Made by a program: the position numbers and the translations under genes | From: Flavobacteriales bacterium | GTDB lineage: Bacteria; Bacteroidota; Bacteroidia; Flavobacteriales_F; PHOS-HE28 | Direction of reading: 5' to 3' | Assembly: GCA_019638085.1 (NCBI GenBank) | Contig: JAHBUL010000014.1 | Coordinates: 68,472 to 107,171, forward strand | DNA length: 38,700 nucleotides | In this document: positions 1 through 7,647 of the stretch, one piece after another | Layout of the letters: each line of letters starts with the position of its first letter | Position numbering within the stretch: the first letter of the stretch is position 1 | The notes under the pieces: generated by a model | Database searches by the model: none | What the model was told of the DNA's origin: nothing | Seen by the model: only the letters and a program-made list of their open reading frames with translations

Positions 1-222
1 GGTCTTCGCCCTGATCACACTGTGCAGGAAGATCGCCGGTTGGGTAACGTTGGTCTGCTTCAGGTCCTCTTCATTACCGGCGAACATGATATCGGTTATG
101 TTGAAACCGAGGATGTTGTTCGCGTGCTCAAAAAAGACGCGGGCGTTGGCATCGGACTCATAGAGTTCCTTGCCCATGCCGGGGAACTGGCTGCCTTGAC
201 CGGGGAAGACATAAGCTTTCAT
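1..222 (-). CDS. fabD: Malonyl-CoA:ACP transacylase FabD, N-terminal part (cut by window edge)
   Basis: The first 74 codons of a minus-strand gene are visible; the rest lies left of the window. The product starts MKAYVFPGQGSQFPGMGKEL, the characteristic N-terminus of FabD, with the FPGQGSQ motif at residues 6-12 that helps form the oxyanion hole. The Asn-Val-Thr-Gln-Pro-Ala stretch near residues 58-63 is also typical. FabD moves malonyl from CoA to acyl-carrier protein in cytosolic type II fatty-acid synthesis. The active-site GHSLG serine motif is not in the window. The ATG at 220-222 is chosen because the family starts here and a perfect TATCTTTG box lies 18 bases upstream. The gene follows the Bax-inhibitor gene on the same strand after 115 bases, and the box suggests separate transcription. 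Confidence 0.93.
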   Translation of the reverse strand, partial: MKAYVFPGQGSQFPGMGKELYESDANARVFFEHANNILGFNITDIMFAGNEEDLKQTNVTQPAIFLHSVIRAKT

Positions 223-240
223 GCAACTGGATAGGGTCCT

Positions 241-248
241 CAAAGATA
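241..248 (-). promoter_or_regulatory. Predicted -7 promoter element of fabD
   Basis: Read on the minus strand this is TATCTTTG, a perfect match to the Bacteroidota sigma factor -7 consensus TAnnTTTG. It ends 18 bases before the fabD start codon. I see no convincing -33 TTG at the usual distance. Confidence 0.55.
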
Positions 249-337
249 GGAGCCGCCCGCAGTGGGCCTAACTTGATGCGCAGACGACCGAATTGGCTTT
301 GCCTTTGCAGCTGCGCCAGTGAGCACGATCCGCTTGC

Positions 338-1081
338 TCAGTCCCTACGGCTGCCGAACAGGCGCAGGAGGGCGAGGAAGAGGTTGAGGAAGTCCAAGTA
401 CAGGCTCAGCGCGCCCATCAGGGCCATCTTCTGGGCGATCTCGGTGCCACTTACCATGGTACCGCCGAGGTTCTTCAAGCGTTGCATGTCGTAGGCGGTA
501 AGACCGGTGAAGATGATCACACTGATCACACTGATCACGTAGCCCATGGTATCGCTCTTCATGAACATGTTCACCACCATGGCGATGATGATACCGATCA
601 AGCCAATGAACAGGAGACTGCCCAGCTTGGTGAGGTCGGTCTTGGTGGTGTAGCCAGCAACCGCCATGAGGCCGAACACGGCGGCTGTGACGAAGAACAC
701 GGTAGCGATGGAAGTGGCCGTATAGACCAGGAAGATAAATGACAAACTGGCACCTGTGAGTGCCGAATAGGCTATGAACACGGTCAGCAGCATGCTTCCG
801 CTCAAGCGGTTCATCATGCCGCTCATAATGAATACCAAGGCCAAGGGAGCCAACATCACCACCCATCCGAGGATGGTCATTCCACCGGTTGGACTGATCA
901 AGCGGGACATCAGGCTCATGTCGTGACCGAACCAATAAGCCACGCCACCGCTGATGACGAGGGCTAAGGTCATGTACGTGAAGACCTTGGCCAGGAATGC
1001 ACGTACATCATCCGGGTTGGCAACCAGGCCGGGATGGGTCGGATTCTCAGGGGCAAAGGTGGAAAGCGTGCTACGGAACAT
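338..1081 (-). CDS. Bax inhibitor-1/YccA family membrane protein
   Basis: This 247-residue integral membrane protein has about seven hydrophobic segments: one near residues 35-52, then a series from about 68 to the C-terminus. It has a short hydrophilic N-terminus with no signal peptide. The segment order, length, and the late Ala-Leu-Xaa-Leu-Tyr-Leu-Asp-Phe-Leu-Asn-Leu-Phe motif match the bacterial BI-1/YccA (UPF0005/TMBIM) family. Some family members are pH-dependent calcium-leak channels, and E. coli YccA binds the FtsH protease; the role here is unknown. It lies 21 bases after folE on the same strand, so it probably shares the PTPS-folE transcript. The family call is firm; a specific function is not supported. 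Confidence 0.9.
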   Translation of the reverse strand: MFRSTLSTFAPENPTHPGLVANPDDVRAFLAKVFTYMTLALVISGGVAYWFGHDMSLMSRLISPTGGMTILGWVVMLAPLALVFIMSGMMNRLSGSMLLTVFIAYSALTGASLSFIFLVYTATSIATVFFVTAAVFGLMAVAGYTTKTDLTKLGSLLFIGLIGIIIAMVVNMFMKSDTMGYVISVISVIIFTGLTAYDMQRLKNLGGTMVSGTEIAQKMALMGALSLYLDFLNLFLALLRLFGSRRD

Positions 1082-1102
1082 GGTTCGTGCTTGGTATCTG
1101 GA

Positions 1103-1786
1103 TCAGTGGAGCTTGGCGGAAATGAGCTTGATGAACTCTTCGCGTGTGCGGGGGTCATCAAGAAAGATGCCGGTGAATGCGGATGTCGTTGTGACACTGT
1201 TCTGCTTTTGGATGCCGCGCATCTGCATGCAAAGATGCGATGCTTCGATCACTACGGCGACACCCAGTGGCTTCAACGTATCGTGGATGCAGTCGCGGAT
1301 CTCATTGGTGAGGCGTTCCTGAACTTGAAGACGGCGTGCAAAGGCATCCACCACGCGTGGGATCTTGCTGAGACCGGTGATCCGCCCATTGGGGATGTAG
1401 GCCACGTGTGCTTTTCCGAAGAAGGGCAGCAGGTGGTGCTCGCAGAGGCTGTACACCTCAATGTCCTTCACCAGCACCATCTGGCTATAGTCCTCCTTGA
1501 ACAAGGCCTTACGCAGGATGGCGGCAGGGTCCAGGTCATAGCCATGAGTGAGGTATTGCAGGCTCTTGGCCACCCGCTCGGGTGTGCGCAGGAGCCCTTC
1601 CCGCTTGGGATCTTCTCCGATCGCCTCCAGAATGTCGTCGTAGTGGGCACTGATCCGCTCCACGCCCTCAGGCTCGAACTTGTCGATCCGCTGGTAACCA
1701 TCCTGGGGTTCCTGCATGCCGACGCCGTTAGTGGCCCTTCGTGCCTTCGCCGTCGTTGGCTTCGTTCTCACGCTCTTCTTCGCCAT
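1103..1786 (-). CDS. folE: GTP cyclohydrolase I
   Basis: FolE converts GTP to 7,8-dihydroneopterin triphosphate, the entry step to tetrahydrofolate, tetrahydrobiopterin and queuosine-type deazapurines. The 227-residue protein carries the type I zinc site: Cys115 and His118 in [15 protein letters not shown], and Cys186 in SHLCMQMRG. The [11 protein letters not shown] segment (131-141) is also a family signature. The first 35 residues are a basic, low-complexity extension, which is common in this family; a later start is possible but no better ATG is evident. The upstream PTPS-family gene ends two bases before this start, indicating translational coupling and a shared pterin pathway. The Bax-inhibitor gene follows 21 bases downstream. 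Confidence 0.96.
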   Translation of the reverse strand: MAKKSVRTKPTTAKARRATNGVGMQEPQDGYQRIDKFEPEGVERISAHYDDILEAIGEDPKREGLLRTPERVAKSLQYLTHGYDLDPAAILRKALFKEDYSQMVLVKDIEVYSLCEHHLLPFFGKAHVAYIPNGRITGLSKIPRVVDAFARRLQVQERLTNEIRDCIHDTLKPLGVAVVIEASHLCMQMRGIQKQNSVTTTSAFTGIFLDDPRTREEFIKLISAKLH

Positions 1787-1788
1787 GG

Positions 1789-2208
1789 CTATTCGCCGTA
1801 ATATTCAACGCTGTTGTTCTCCGTCTCCTGGATCTTCACCCGGTACAGTTCGCCGCCGATCTTCGCGATGGGCACTTCCAGTTGCTTCCAAAATGCCACG
1901 GCGAGGTTCTCCGTGGTGCTGCCCACGCCTTTCATGAAGGGGACATCCAGATCAAGATTCTTATGATCCACTTGGTCGATCACATGCTCGTGCATGATCC
2001 GGCTCAGTGCCGACAGATCGATCACGAAGCCGGTCTCCGGCTTGGTCCCGCCCTTCACCGTTACCCACAGCTCATAGTTATGGCCGTGCCAGTTGGGATT
2101 GGAGCATTTACCGAAAGTGGCAAAATTCTTCTCGGCGCTCCATTCGGGGCGGCCGAGCTTGTGCGCGGCGCTGAAACGCTCGCGGCGGGTGATGTGGACT
2201 ACGGGCAT
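1789..2208 (-). CDS. 6-pyruvoyl-tetrahydropterin / 6-carboxytetrahydropterin synthase family protein
   Basis: This 139-residue enzyme uses dihydroneopterin triphosphate, the product of the adjacent folE. Zinc ligands are His16 (SAAH), His41 and His43 (HGHNY); the catalytic Cys is Cys35. The spacing Cys-x5-His-Gly-His in [11 protein letters not shown] resembles the PTPS (tetrahydrobiopterin) type more than the Cys-x3-His-Gly-His of classic QueD. The reading frame continues upstream to a possible start at 2229, but I chose the ATG at 2206-2208. Homologues begin at Met-Pro-Val-Val-His, and the predicted promoter TACCTTTG ends 18 bases upstream of it, so the longer start would probably not be transcribed. 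It is the first gene of the PTPS-folE-Bax-inhibitor group. Whether the product feeds queuosine or a pterin cofactor cannot be decided from this window. Confidence 0.92.
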   Translation of the reverse strand: MPVVHITRRERFSAAHKLGRPEWSAEKNFATFGKCSNPNWHGHNYELWVTVKGGTKPETGFVIDLSALSRIMHEHVIDQVDHKNLDLDVPFMKGVGSTTENLAVAFWKQLEVPIAKIGGELYRVKIQETENNSVEYYGE

Positions 2209-2226
2209 GGTGTGCGAAACAGCGTG

Positions 2227-2234
2227 CAAAGGTA
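2227..2234 (-). promoter_or_regulatory. Predicted -7 promoter element of the PTPS-folE group
   Basis: On the minus strand this reads TACCTTTG, a perfect TAnnTTTG match, ending 18 bases before the chosen PTPS start. The same 18-base distance is seen for fabD and for the Na/Pi transporter gene. It is the main reason to prefer the start at 2208 over 2229. Confidence 0.6.
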
Positions 2235-2322
2235 CGGAGCGGCTTCGGGGTACCTATAGGAGCGAGGTCTGCCTTCCGGAAGAGAGCTGCTACCGCTTTA
2301 AGCGGCCACCATCCCCCATCCT

Positions 2323-2330
2323 TACCTTCG
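2323..2330 (+). promoter_or_regulatory. Predicted -7 promoter element of the serS operon
   Basis: TACCTTCG matches TAnnTTTG with one change. It lies 24 bases before the serS start. The same TACCTTCGCG string occurs just upstream of the LOG-family gene at 31788, which supports it as a real variant in this genome. Confidence 0.45.
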
Positions 2331-2354
2331 CGCGTTCCTACCGAAACCATCCCA

Positions 2355-3632
2355 ATGCTGGAAACCGCCTACCTGCGCAGCAAACCCGAAGAGGCTCGCA
2401 CCCGCCTGACCAAACGCAACCTCGATGCCGATGCGCTGCTCTCCAAGGCCGCTGAGCTGGATGAGCACCGCCGGAGCACGCAGAACATATTGGATGCGAG
2501 GCTGGCGGAGATGAACGACCAGAGCCGCACCATCGGGGAGTTGATGAAGGCCGGCAAGAAGGCGGAGGCCGAGGCTGCCAAGCAACGGACCGCTGAGCTG
2601 AAGGACCGGATCACGGAGCTGAAGGATGAACTCAACGGAGCCGAACGCGCCTTGCACGATCATCTCTGCAACATCCCCAATGTGCCACAAGAGCGCGTAC
2701 CTGCAGGAAAGTCCCCGGAGGAGAATGTGACCGTGATGCAGCATGGTGAATTGCCCCAATTGCCCGAAAGTGCCAAGCCGCACTGGGATCTGGGTACCGA
2801 ATACCAGCTCTTCAGCTTGGAACAGGGCGTGAAGCTCACCGGTGCTGGCTTTCCCGTTTATACCGGACAAGGTGCCAAGTTGCAGCGCGCACTCATCGCC
2901 TTCTTCCTGGACCGCGCCATTGCCGCCGGTTATGTTGAAGTGATGCCGCCGCTGATGGTGAACGCAGAAAGTGCATTCGCCACGGGCCAGCTACCGGACA
3001 AGGAGGGTCAGATGTACCACGCCACCGCCGACGACCTCTACCTGATCCCCACGGCGGAGGTGCCCATCACCAACCTATTCCGCGATGAGATCCTGGATGC
3101 CGACCAACTTCCCTTGAAGCGGGTGGGGCATACGCCCTGCTTCCGCCGCGAGGCTGGCAGCTACGGCAAGGACGTTCGGGGCTTGAACCGCGTACACCAG
3201 TTCGACAAGGTGGAGATCGTGCGCGTGGAAACCCCGGAGAACAGCAATGCCGCACTGGAGGAAATGACCGACCATGTGAAAAGCCTGCTGGAAGCACTGG
3301 AGCTCCCGTACCGCCAACTCCTGCTCTGTGGCGGCGACATGGGGTTCACCAGCGCGATCACCTACGACATGGAGGTGTATGCCGGAGCGCAGAAGCGTTG
3401 GCTGGAGGTGAGCTCCATCAGCAATTTTGAGACCTTCCAAAGCAACCGCCTGAAGCTGCGCTACCGGGGCGAGGACAAGAAGCCGCGCTTGGCACATACC
3501 CTGAACGGCAGCGCCTTGGCCTTGGCACGGATCGTGGCGGCCTTGCTGGAGAACAACCAAACGCCGGAGGGCATTCGCATACCGGCTGCGCTTCGGCCTT
3601 ATACCGGCTTCGACCTGATCGTGAAAAAATGA
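2355..3632 (+). CDS. serS: Seryl-tRNA synthetase
   Basis: SerRS charges tRNA-Ser (and tRNA-Sec where present) with serine in the cytosol. The 425-residue product has the expected architecture. An N-terminal charged helical hairpin (about residues 25-105, rich in Glu/Lys/Ala) forms the tRNA-binding coiled coil. Class II motif 2 appears in CFRREAGSYGKDVRGLNRVH and motif 3 in HTLNGSALALARIVAALLEN near the C-terminus. The length is normal for the bacterial enzyme. The ATG at 2355 starts the conserved MLETAYLRSKPEE segment. The stop codon overlaps the start of the downstream lipoprotein gene by four bases, and the next four genes are similarly packed, so this is the head of a five-gene operon. Confidence 0.97.
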   Translation: MLETAYLRSKPEEARTRLTKRNLDADALLSKAAELDEHRRSTQNILDARLAEMNDQSRTIGELMKAGKKAEAEAAKQRTAELKDRITELKDELNGAERALHDHLCNIPNVPQERVPAGKSPEENVTVMQHGELPQLPESAKPHWDLGTEYQLFSLEQGVKLTGAGFPVYTGQGAKLQRALIAFFLDRAIAAGYVEVMPPLMVNAESAFATGQLPDKEGQMYHATADDLYLIPTAEVPITNLFRDEILDADQLPLKRVGHTPCFRREAGSYGKDVRGLNRVHQFDKVEIVRVETPENSNAALEEMTDHVKSLLEALELPYRQLLLCGGDMGFTSAITYDMEVYAGAQKRWLEVSSISNFETFQSNRLKLRYRGEDKKPRLAHTLNGSALALARIVAALLENNQTPEGIRIPAALRPYTGFDLIVKK

Positions 3633-4171
3633 AACGGGCCATACCGGTGGCGGTCCTTCTGGCGTTGGCATCGGGCAGCTTGCTCTCCGCATGCTCCCGG
3701 CCGGTAGATCCCGCTGAATTGGCCACCGTGGAACGAATGATCCAACAGACCGAAAGCATGCGCATCGAATTGAACAGTTTGGACACCAATGCCCTCCGGC
3801 ACATGGGTTCGTTGTTCGAGGCGGAGCGGCCAAGCATCGAACAACGCTTCCGGGACACCCTGCTTCCGCACGAAGCCGAGGTGCTGGGTAATTACCATCG
3901 TGCCATGGCGGAGCGCTTACCCATGGTCCTTTCGGCGCGACACACGGAACAAGCCCGGTTGGACAGCACGCTGTTCCGGCTGCGGAACCTGCGGCATGAC
4001 CTGGAGCAGGGCCTCTTGAACAAGAACAAGCGCCAAGCCGCGTTGGAGATGGAACAACGCTGGAACAATGCCCTTCGGGATGATCTGGACAGCGTAGCTT
4101 CGATCACCCAGGTACTCATCCGCGACCGTACGGCCTACCGTTCCGCGATCGATTCCCTTCTCCGCCAATGA
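3629..4171 (+). CDS. Small lipoprotein of unknown function
   Basis: The 180-residue product has a lipoprotein signal peptide: Lys-Arg, a hydrophobic core, and the lipobox Leu-Ser-Ala-Cys with the lipidated Cys at residue 22. The mature part is strongly helical and charged, rich in Glu, Arg, Leu and Gln, with probable coiled-coil stretches (residues 27-60 and 85-150). I recognise no enzyme motif. It overlaps serS by four bases (ATGA) and its own stop overlaps the next gene, a secreted TPR protein, by four bases. The pairing suggests the lipoprotein and the TPR protein act together at the cell envelope. That is inference from context. Confidence 0.85.
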   Translation: MKRAIPVAVLLALASGSLLSACSRPVDPAELATVERMIQQTESMRIELNSLDTNALRHMGSLFEAERPSIEQRFRDTLLPHEAEVLGNYHRAMAERLPMVLSARHTEQARLDSTLFRLRNLRHDLEQGLLNKNKRQAALEMEQRWNNALRDDLDSVASITQVLIRDRTAYRSAIDSLLRQ

Positions 4172-6051
4172 CCGCACGGATCTTCATTCCCCTTTTCCGC
4201 TTCCTCTTGATCGTGGTGGCTTGCTTTAGTGCACAAGGCGTGTGGGCACAACCGGGCACCGACGAGCAGCTCGCCGCCGAATACATGCGCCAAGGTGAGT
4301 TCTCCAAGGCGATCCTCTACTACGAAAAGCTATACGACCAGCAGCCCACGAACCTGTACTATGAGCAATTGCTGAAGGCCTATACCGGAGCGAAGCAATA
4401 CAGTGATGCGGAGAAACTGGCCAAGGAGCAAATGCGCAAACAAGGCGGCGATCCACGCTACCTCGTGGATATCGGCATGGTGATGAAGCTCGAAGGCGAC
4501 ACGGCCAAAGCCGTGCAACAGTTCGACAAGGCAATGAAGAACCTGAAGCCGGACCAAGGTTCCATACGCAATCTCGCCAATGCCTTCACCAAGAACAACG
4601 AATTGGACTACGCCTTAGAGACATACGAACGCGGACGGAAACTGCTGAAGAGCGGCTCCGACTTCTTCTATGAAACGGCAAGCCTGCGTGCAGCCAAGGG
4701 AGATGTGGCAGGCATGGTGAGCGACTACATGGACCTGCTGCAGAGCAACCCCAGCTACATGCAGGCCGTGCAGAACGGCCTGGGACGTTTCATCGACTTC
4801 ACCAGTACCGATGCTCGCTCTGACATTCTGCGCACCGAATTGTTACGCCGCATCCAGAGGCAGCCGGACAACACGCTTTTCCAAGACATGCTGATCTGGA
4901 TGTACATCCAACAAAAGGACCTCAACAGTGCCTTCGTGCAGAGCCGGGCGATGGACAAACGCTTCAACGAAGGAGGCCAACGCCTGATGGCCTTGGGCGA
5001 TATGGCGGTGAACAACAAGGATTGGGCAACAGCCACCAAATGCTATGAATACGTGGTGGCCATCGGCGGTAATTCGCCATGGTATGGCGCAGCTCGTATC
5101 GGGTTGGTCACTTCCATGGATGCTCAAGTGCGTTCCCAGACCAACCCGTCACTTGAGCGACTCGTGCAATTGCGACAGCAGTATGAGACCACGCTGGGTG
5201 AACTGGGCCGCACACCGGCCAACATCAAGCTGATCAGTGGTCTGGCACAGCTGAACGCGTACTACCTCAACAATACGCCAGCTGCGGTAACGCTCTTGCA
5301 AGAGGCGATCAACATCCCGGGACTGGGTCGCAAGGAACAAGGGCAGTTGAAGCTCGAGTTGGGCGATATCCAAGTATTGGAAGGCGACATTTGGGATGCT
5401 TCCCTCCTGTACTCCCAAGTGGACCTTGATTTCAAACAGGACATTCTCGGCCATGAGGCACGCTTGCGCAATGCCAAAGTGAGTTTCTATTCCGGTGATT
5501 TTCTCTGGGCCAAGGCGCAATTGGACGTGTTGAAGGCCAGCACCAGCAAGCTGATCGCCAACGATGCCATGGAGCTCTCGCTGCTGATCACCGACAATCT
5601 GGGCGTGGATACCGTAAGCGAACCGCTCAGCCTGTTCGCGGAAGCGCAGCTGCTCACCTTCCAGCACCGCTACGATAGCGCCCTCGTGATCCTGGATACC
5701 CTCAACGCACGCTTCCCCTTGGCCAGCTTGGGAGATGACGTGCTCTATGCGCGTTATCGCATCGCGTACGCCCGCCACCAGTTCACTGAGGCGGCAGGCT
5801 ACCTTGAGAAAGTGATCGAGTTGTACCCCAACGACATCCTCGTGGATAACGCCATGTTCGATCTGGGCAGCCTCTATGAGAACGACCTGAACGACAAGGA
5901 GCAGGCAAAAAAGTGGTACGAAAGGCTGCTCTTCGAGCAGAGCGGAAGCATTTACGTGGTCACGGCCCGCGAGCGTTACCGCCGCCTCCGTGGCGACCAC
6001 GACAACCTGAGCACACCCGAACAACAATTCCTTCTCGGCCCTACTCCATGA
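4168..6051 (+). CDS. Secreted tetratricopeptide-repeat protein
   Basis: The 627-residue protein begins with a signal peptide (residues 1 to about 27, ending Val-Trp-Ala-Gln). It then consists almost wholly of helical TPR-like repeats; clear examples lie at about 34-67, 70-100 and 105-140, and again near 500-600 (motifs such as Gly-Glu-Phe-Ser-Lys-Ala-Ile-Leu-Tyr-Tyr-Glu-Lys and Ala-Lys-Lys-Trp-Tyr-Glu-Arg-Leu). TPR arrays are protein-interaction scaffolds. No catalytic domain is visible. It probably works in the periplasm. It overlaps the lipoprotein gene upstream and the DUF4286 gene downstream by four bases each, so translation is likely coupled. Similar envelope TPR proteins in Bacteroidota take part in outer-membrane or gliding/secretion assembly, but nothing here assigns it to one of those. 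Confidence 0.9.
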   Translation: MTARIFIPLFRFLLIVVACFSAQGVWAQPGTDEQLAAEYMRQGEFSKAILYYEKLYDQQPTNLYYEQLLKAYTGAKQYSDAEKLAKEQMRKQGGDPRYLVDIGMVMKLEGDTAKAVQQFDKAMKNLKPDQGSIRNLANAFTKNNELDYALETYERGRKLLKSGSDFFYETASLRAAKGDVAGMVSDYMDLLQSNPSYMQAVQNGLGRFIDFTSTDARSDILRTELLRRIQRQPDNTLFQDMLIWMYIQQKDLNSAFVQSRAMDKRFNEGGQRLMALGDMAVNNKDWATATKCYEYVVAIGGNSPWYGAARIGLVTSMDAQVRSQTNPSLERLVQLRQQYETTLGELGRTPANIKLISGLAQLNAYYLNNTPAAVTLLQEAINIPGLGRKEQGQLKLELGDIQVLEGDIWDASLLYSQVDLDFKQDILGHEARLRNAKVSFYSGDFLWAKAQLDVLKASTSKLIANDAMELSLLITDNLGVDTVSEPLSLFAEAQLLTFQHRYDSALVILDTLNARFPLASLGDDVLYARYRIAYARHQFTEAAGYLEKVIELYPNDILVDNAMFDLGSLYENDLNDKEQAKKWYERLLFEQSGSIYVVTARERYRRLRGDHDNLSTPEQQFLLGPTP

Positions 6052-6356
6052 TCATATACAATGTTACCGTAAGCGTGGATACGGAGGTCCACGAGATGTG
6101 GCTCGCCTGGATGCGCAACACCCATTTGCCGGATGTGATGGCCACTGGCCATTTTCAGGATGTCCGGCTCTGTAGAGTGCTCAGCGAAGAGGATTCCGGA
6201 GTGACCTATGCCGTCCAGTATACCTGCGCGAACATGGAGGCGTACGAGTGCTACCGCGAGGAGCACGCTGCTAGGTTGCAAGCCGAATCAGAGAAATATT
6301 ACGGCGGCAAGGCCATCGCATTCCGCACCCTGCTCGAAGTGGTCCACAACGCTTGA
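6048..6356 (+). CDS. DUF4286 family protein
   Basis: This 102-residue cytosolic protein begins MIIYNVTVSVDTEVHEMWLA, the typical start of DUF4286 proteins, which are common in Bacteroidota. It has an alternating beta/alpha pattern reminiscent of a ferredoxin-like (dimeric alpha-beta barrel) fold. The frame is open upstream to 5913, but that stretch lies inside the TPR gene. The ATG at 6048, overlapping the TPR stop as ATGA, is the natural start. The stop at 6354-6356 shares one base with the rsmA start. Function is unknown; its constant place in front of a ribosomal RNA methyltransferase hints at a housekeeping role, but that is only context. Confidence 0.85.
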   Translation: MIIYNVTVSVDTEVHEMWLAWMRNTHLPDVMATGHFQDVRLCRVLSEEDSGVTYAVQYTCANMEAYECYREEHAARLQAESEKYYGGKAIAFRTLLEVVHNA

Positions 6357-7129
6357 TGCAAGTCCGTGCGAAAAAGCATCTCGGCCAGCATTTCCTGAAG
6401 GACGAGGAGATCGCCCTGCGCATCACTGAGGGGCTCACCCATCACGGCGGATATCGCGATGTGCTGGAGGTAGGGCCCGGCACAGGTGCACTCACCACGC
6501 ATCTGAAGGACCGCAACGATATCCAGCTTACCTGCATCGAACTGGATCATGAATCCGTGGAACACCTGCGGCAGAAGTGGCCCGAACTGCGTGTGGTGCA
6601 AGGTGACCTCTTGCACATGGACCTTTCCCGGATCACGGTGGAACCCTTGGCGGTCATCGGGAACTTCCCGTACAACATCAGTACACAGATCATCTTCAAA
6701 GTGCTGGAGAACCGCGAACAAGTGCCGGAACTGGTGGGGATGTTCCAAAAGGAAGTAGCGGACCGGTTGTGTGCCGGACCCGGTAGCCGCACCTACGGCA
6801 TCACCAGTGTACTCGCCCAACTCTGGTACACGCTGGAGCTGTTGTTCATCGTGGAACCCGATTCCTTCATCCCGCCTCCCAAAGTGCGCAGTGCGGTGAT
6901 CCGCATGCAGCGAAATGAACGGACGGAGTTGCCCTGCGATGAACGCTTACTTCGAAGTCTGGTAAAGACCGCTTTCGGACAGCGCAGGAAGACCTTGCAC
7001 AATGCATTGAAGAGTTTTCCTCCGCTGAGCGGTGGAGTACCGCCGGAATATGCGCGGAAGCGGGCGGAAGAGCTATCCGTGGAAGATTTCATCCTGCTGG
7101 CACAACATTGTACGCCGCTGAACAGTTGA
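6356..7129 (+). CDS. rsmA: 16S rRNA (adenine1518-N6/adenine1519-N6)-dimethyltransferase
   Basis: RsmA (KsgA) dimethylates two adjacent adenines in helix 45 of 16S rRNA during late 30S assembly, using S-adenosylmethionine. The 257-residue product starts MQVRAKKHLGQHFLKD, where the KKHLGQHFL block is the family signature. SAM motif I is EVGPGTGALT (about 39-48) and motif IV is GNFPYNIS. The C-terminal domain contains the conserved Pro-Pro-Pro-Lys-Val-x-Ser-Ala-Val segment and the AFGQRRKTLHNAL helix. The ATG at 6356 is preferred over the TTG at 6353. It is the last gene of the serS operon. A small inverted repeat (CTTCAT/ATGAAG at 7152-7167) follows but lacks a T-tract. Confidence 0.96.
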   Translation: MQVRAKKHLGQHFLKDEEIALRITEGLTHHGGYRDVLEVGPGTGALTTHLKDRNDIQLTCIELDHESVEHLRQKWPELRVVQGDLLHMDLSRITVEPLAVIGNFPYNISTQIIFKVLENREQVPELVGMFQKEVADRLCAGPGSRTYGITSVLAQLWYTLELLFIVEPDSFIPPPKVRSAVIRMQRNERTELPCDERLLRSLVKTAFGQRRKTLHNALKSFPPLSGGVPPEYARKRAEELSVEDFILLAQHCTPLNS

Positions 7130-7201
7130 GGGAGCGTTCCTTTGAGCGGATCTTCATCAGGATGAAGCGATGGAATGGCCGTCGCCAGCTAGTTTACTAT
7201 C

Positions 7202-7226
7202 AGTTGCATGGCCATGCAATTGACGT
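7202..7226 (+). repeat. REP-like palindrome, copy 1
   Basis: The core TTGCATGGCCATGCAA (7204-7219) is a perfect 16-base palindrome. The longer near-palindrome 7200-7223 has one mismatch. The flanking bases on the right (TTGACGTT) match those of copy 2 at 7446 with few changes, so the two copies lie in the same orientation. REP-like palindromes mobilised by RAYT transposases are known in many bacteria; no transposase is present here, so that origin is an inference. Confidence 0.7.
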
Positions 7227-7300
7227 TCAAGACGGGGTCAGTACGTTTTTCCAGGCCCTTCCGAATTTCACCTAATGGCCTCATAAAGCCACTGGCCGTC

Positions 7301-7317
7301 AATGCTTTGAAAGCATT
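7301..7317. repeat. Short perfect inverted repeat between the two palindromes
   Basis: AATGCTTT and AAAGCATT flank a single G, giving a perfect inverted repeat of eight bases per arm. It sits roughly midway between the two larger palindromes and may be part of the same element. It has no T-tract and does not look like a terminator. Confidence 0.4.
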
Positions 7318-7445
7318 TCCATGTGTTGTGCATCTGCGGCGGGAAATGGAGGGATCGAGCATTCCACGACCATGGAGTCGTCATTTTCAATCGTTCTTGA
7401 TCGGGATAACGCATCACACGATCCGGCCAGCGTCGATTTCCGTTG

Positions 7446-7470
7446 AGTTGCATGGCCATGCAACTGTCGT
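7446..7470 (+). repeat. REP-like palindrome, copy 2
   Basis: AGTTGCATGGCCATGCAACT (7446-7465) is a perfect 20-base palindrome. It repeats the core of copy 1 exactly and shares the right-hand flank TGnCGTT. The centre lies 244 bases after that of copy 1. Because the core contains ATGGCCAT, both strands carry a start codon here; I take the resulting open frames as accidental. Confidence 0.7.
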
Positions 7471-7647
7471 TTTAACAATTCACCAACCCCATTTTCCTCC
7501 CTGCAGCATTTCCTTCGAACCGATCATCCCACCCCGAATAACATCGCTTTGCACTTCCCAGGACCGATCACGCGCCGCTCACCAATCGGCTTTCTTCCCG
7601 CCTAAGTAGTTTCGCGATCCCTAACGGGCACCTGAACCCCGGCACCG

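Larger units (their letters stand above)
7130..7647. other. 518-base gene-free stretch with repeats
   Basis: No credible gene lies between rsmA and mgtE. Two open frames cross it, one on each strand, but both start inside the palindromic repeats described separately. They have composition unlike the neighbouring proteins (rich in His, Trp, Pro, Ser) and no recognisable motif. The stretch is visibly poorer in GC than its neighbours. It contains two palindromes 244 bases apart, a short hairpin between them (7301-7317), and presumably the mgtE promoter, for which I see only a weak candidate near 7605-7613. Confidence 0.6.

Noticed and set aside
2209..2229. Longer start for the PTPS-family gene
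   Set aside because: It overlaps the predicted promoter; homologues start at Met-Pro-Val-Val.
5149..6027. Long minus-strand open frame opposite the TPR gene
   Set aside because: It is antisense to a well-supported gene; codon bias in GC-rich genes produces such frames, and the translation has no recognisable motif.
7152..7167. Terminator for the serS-rsmA operon
   Set aside because: CTTCAT/ATGAAG is short and has no following T-tract; not enough to call a terminator.
7208..7609. Plus-strand open frame of 133 codons in the gap before mgtE
   Set aside because: It starts inside a palindrome, has irregular composition, no motif, and overlaps an equally poor minus-strand frame.
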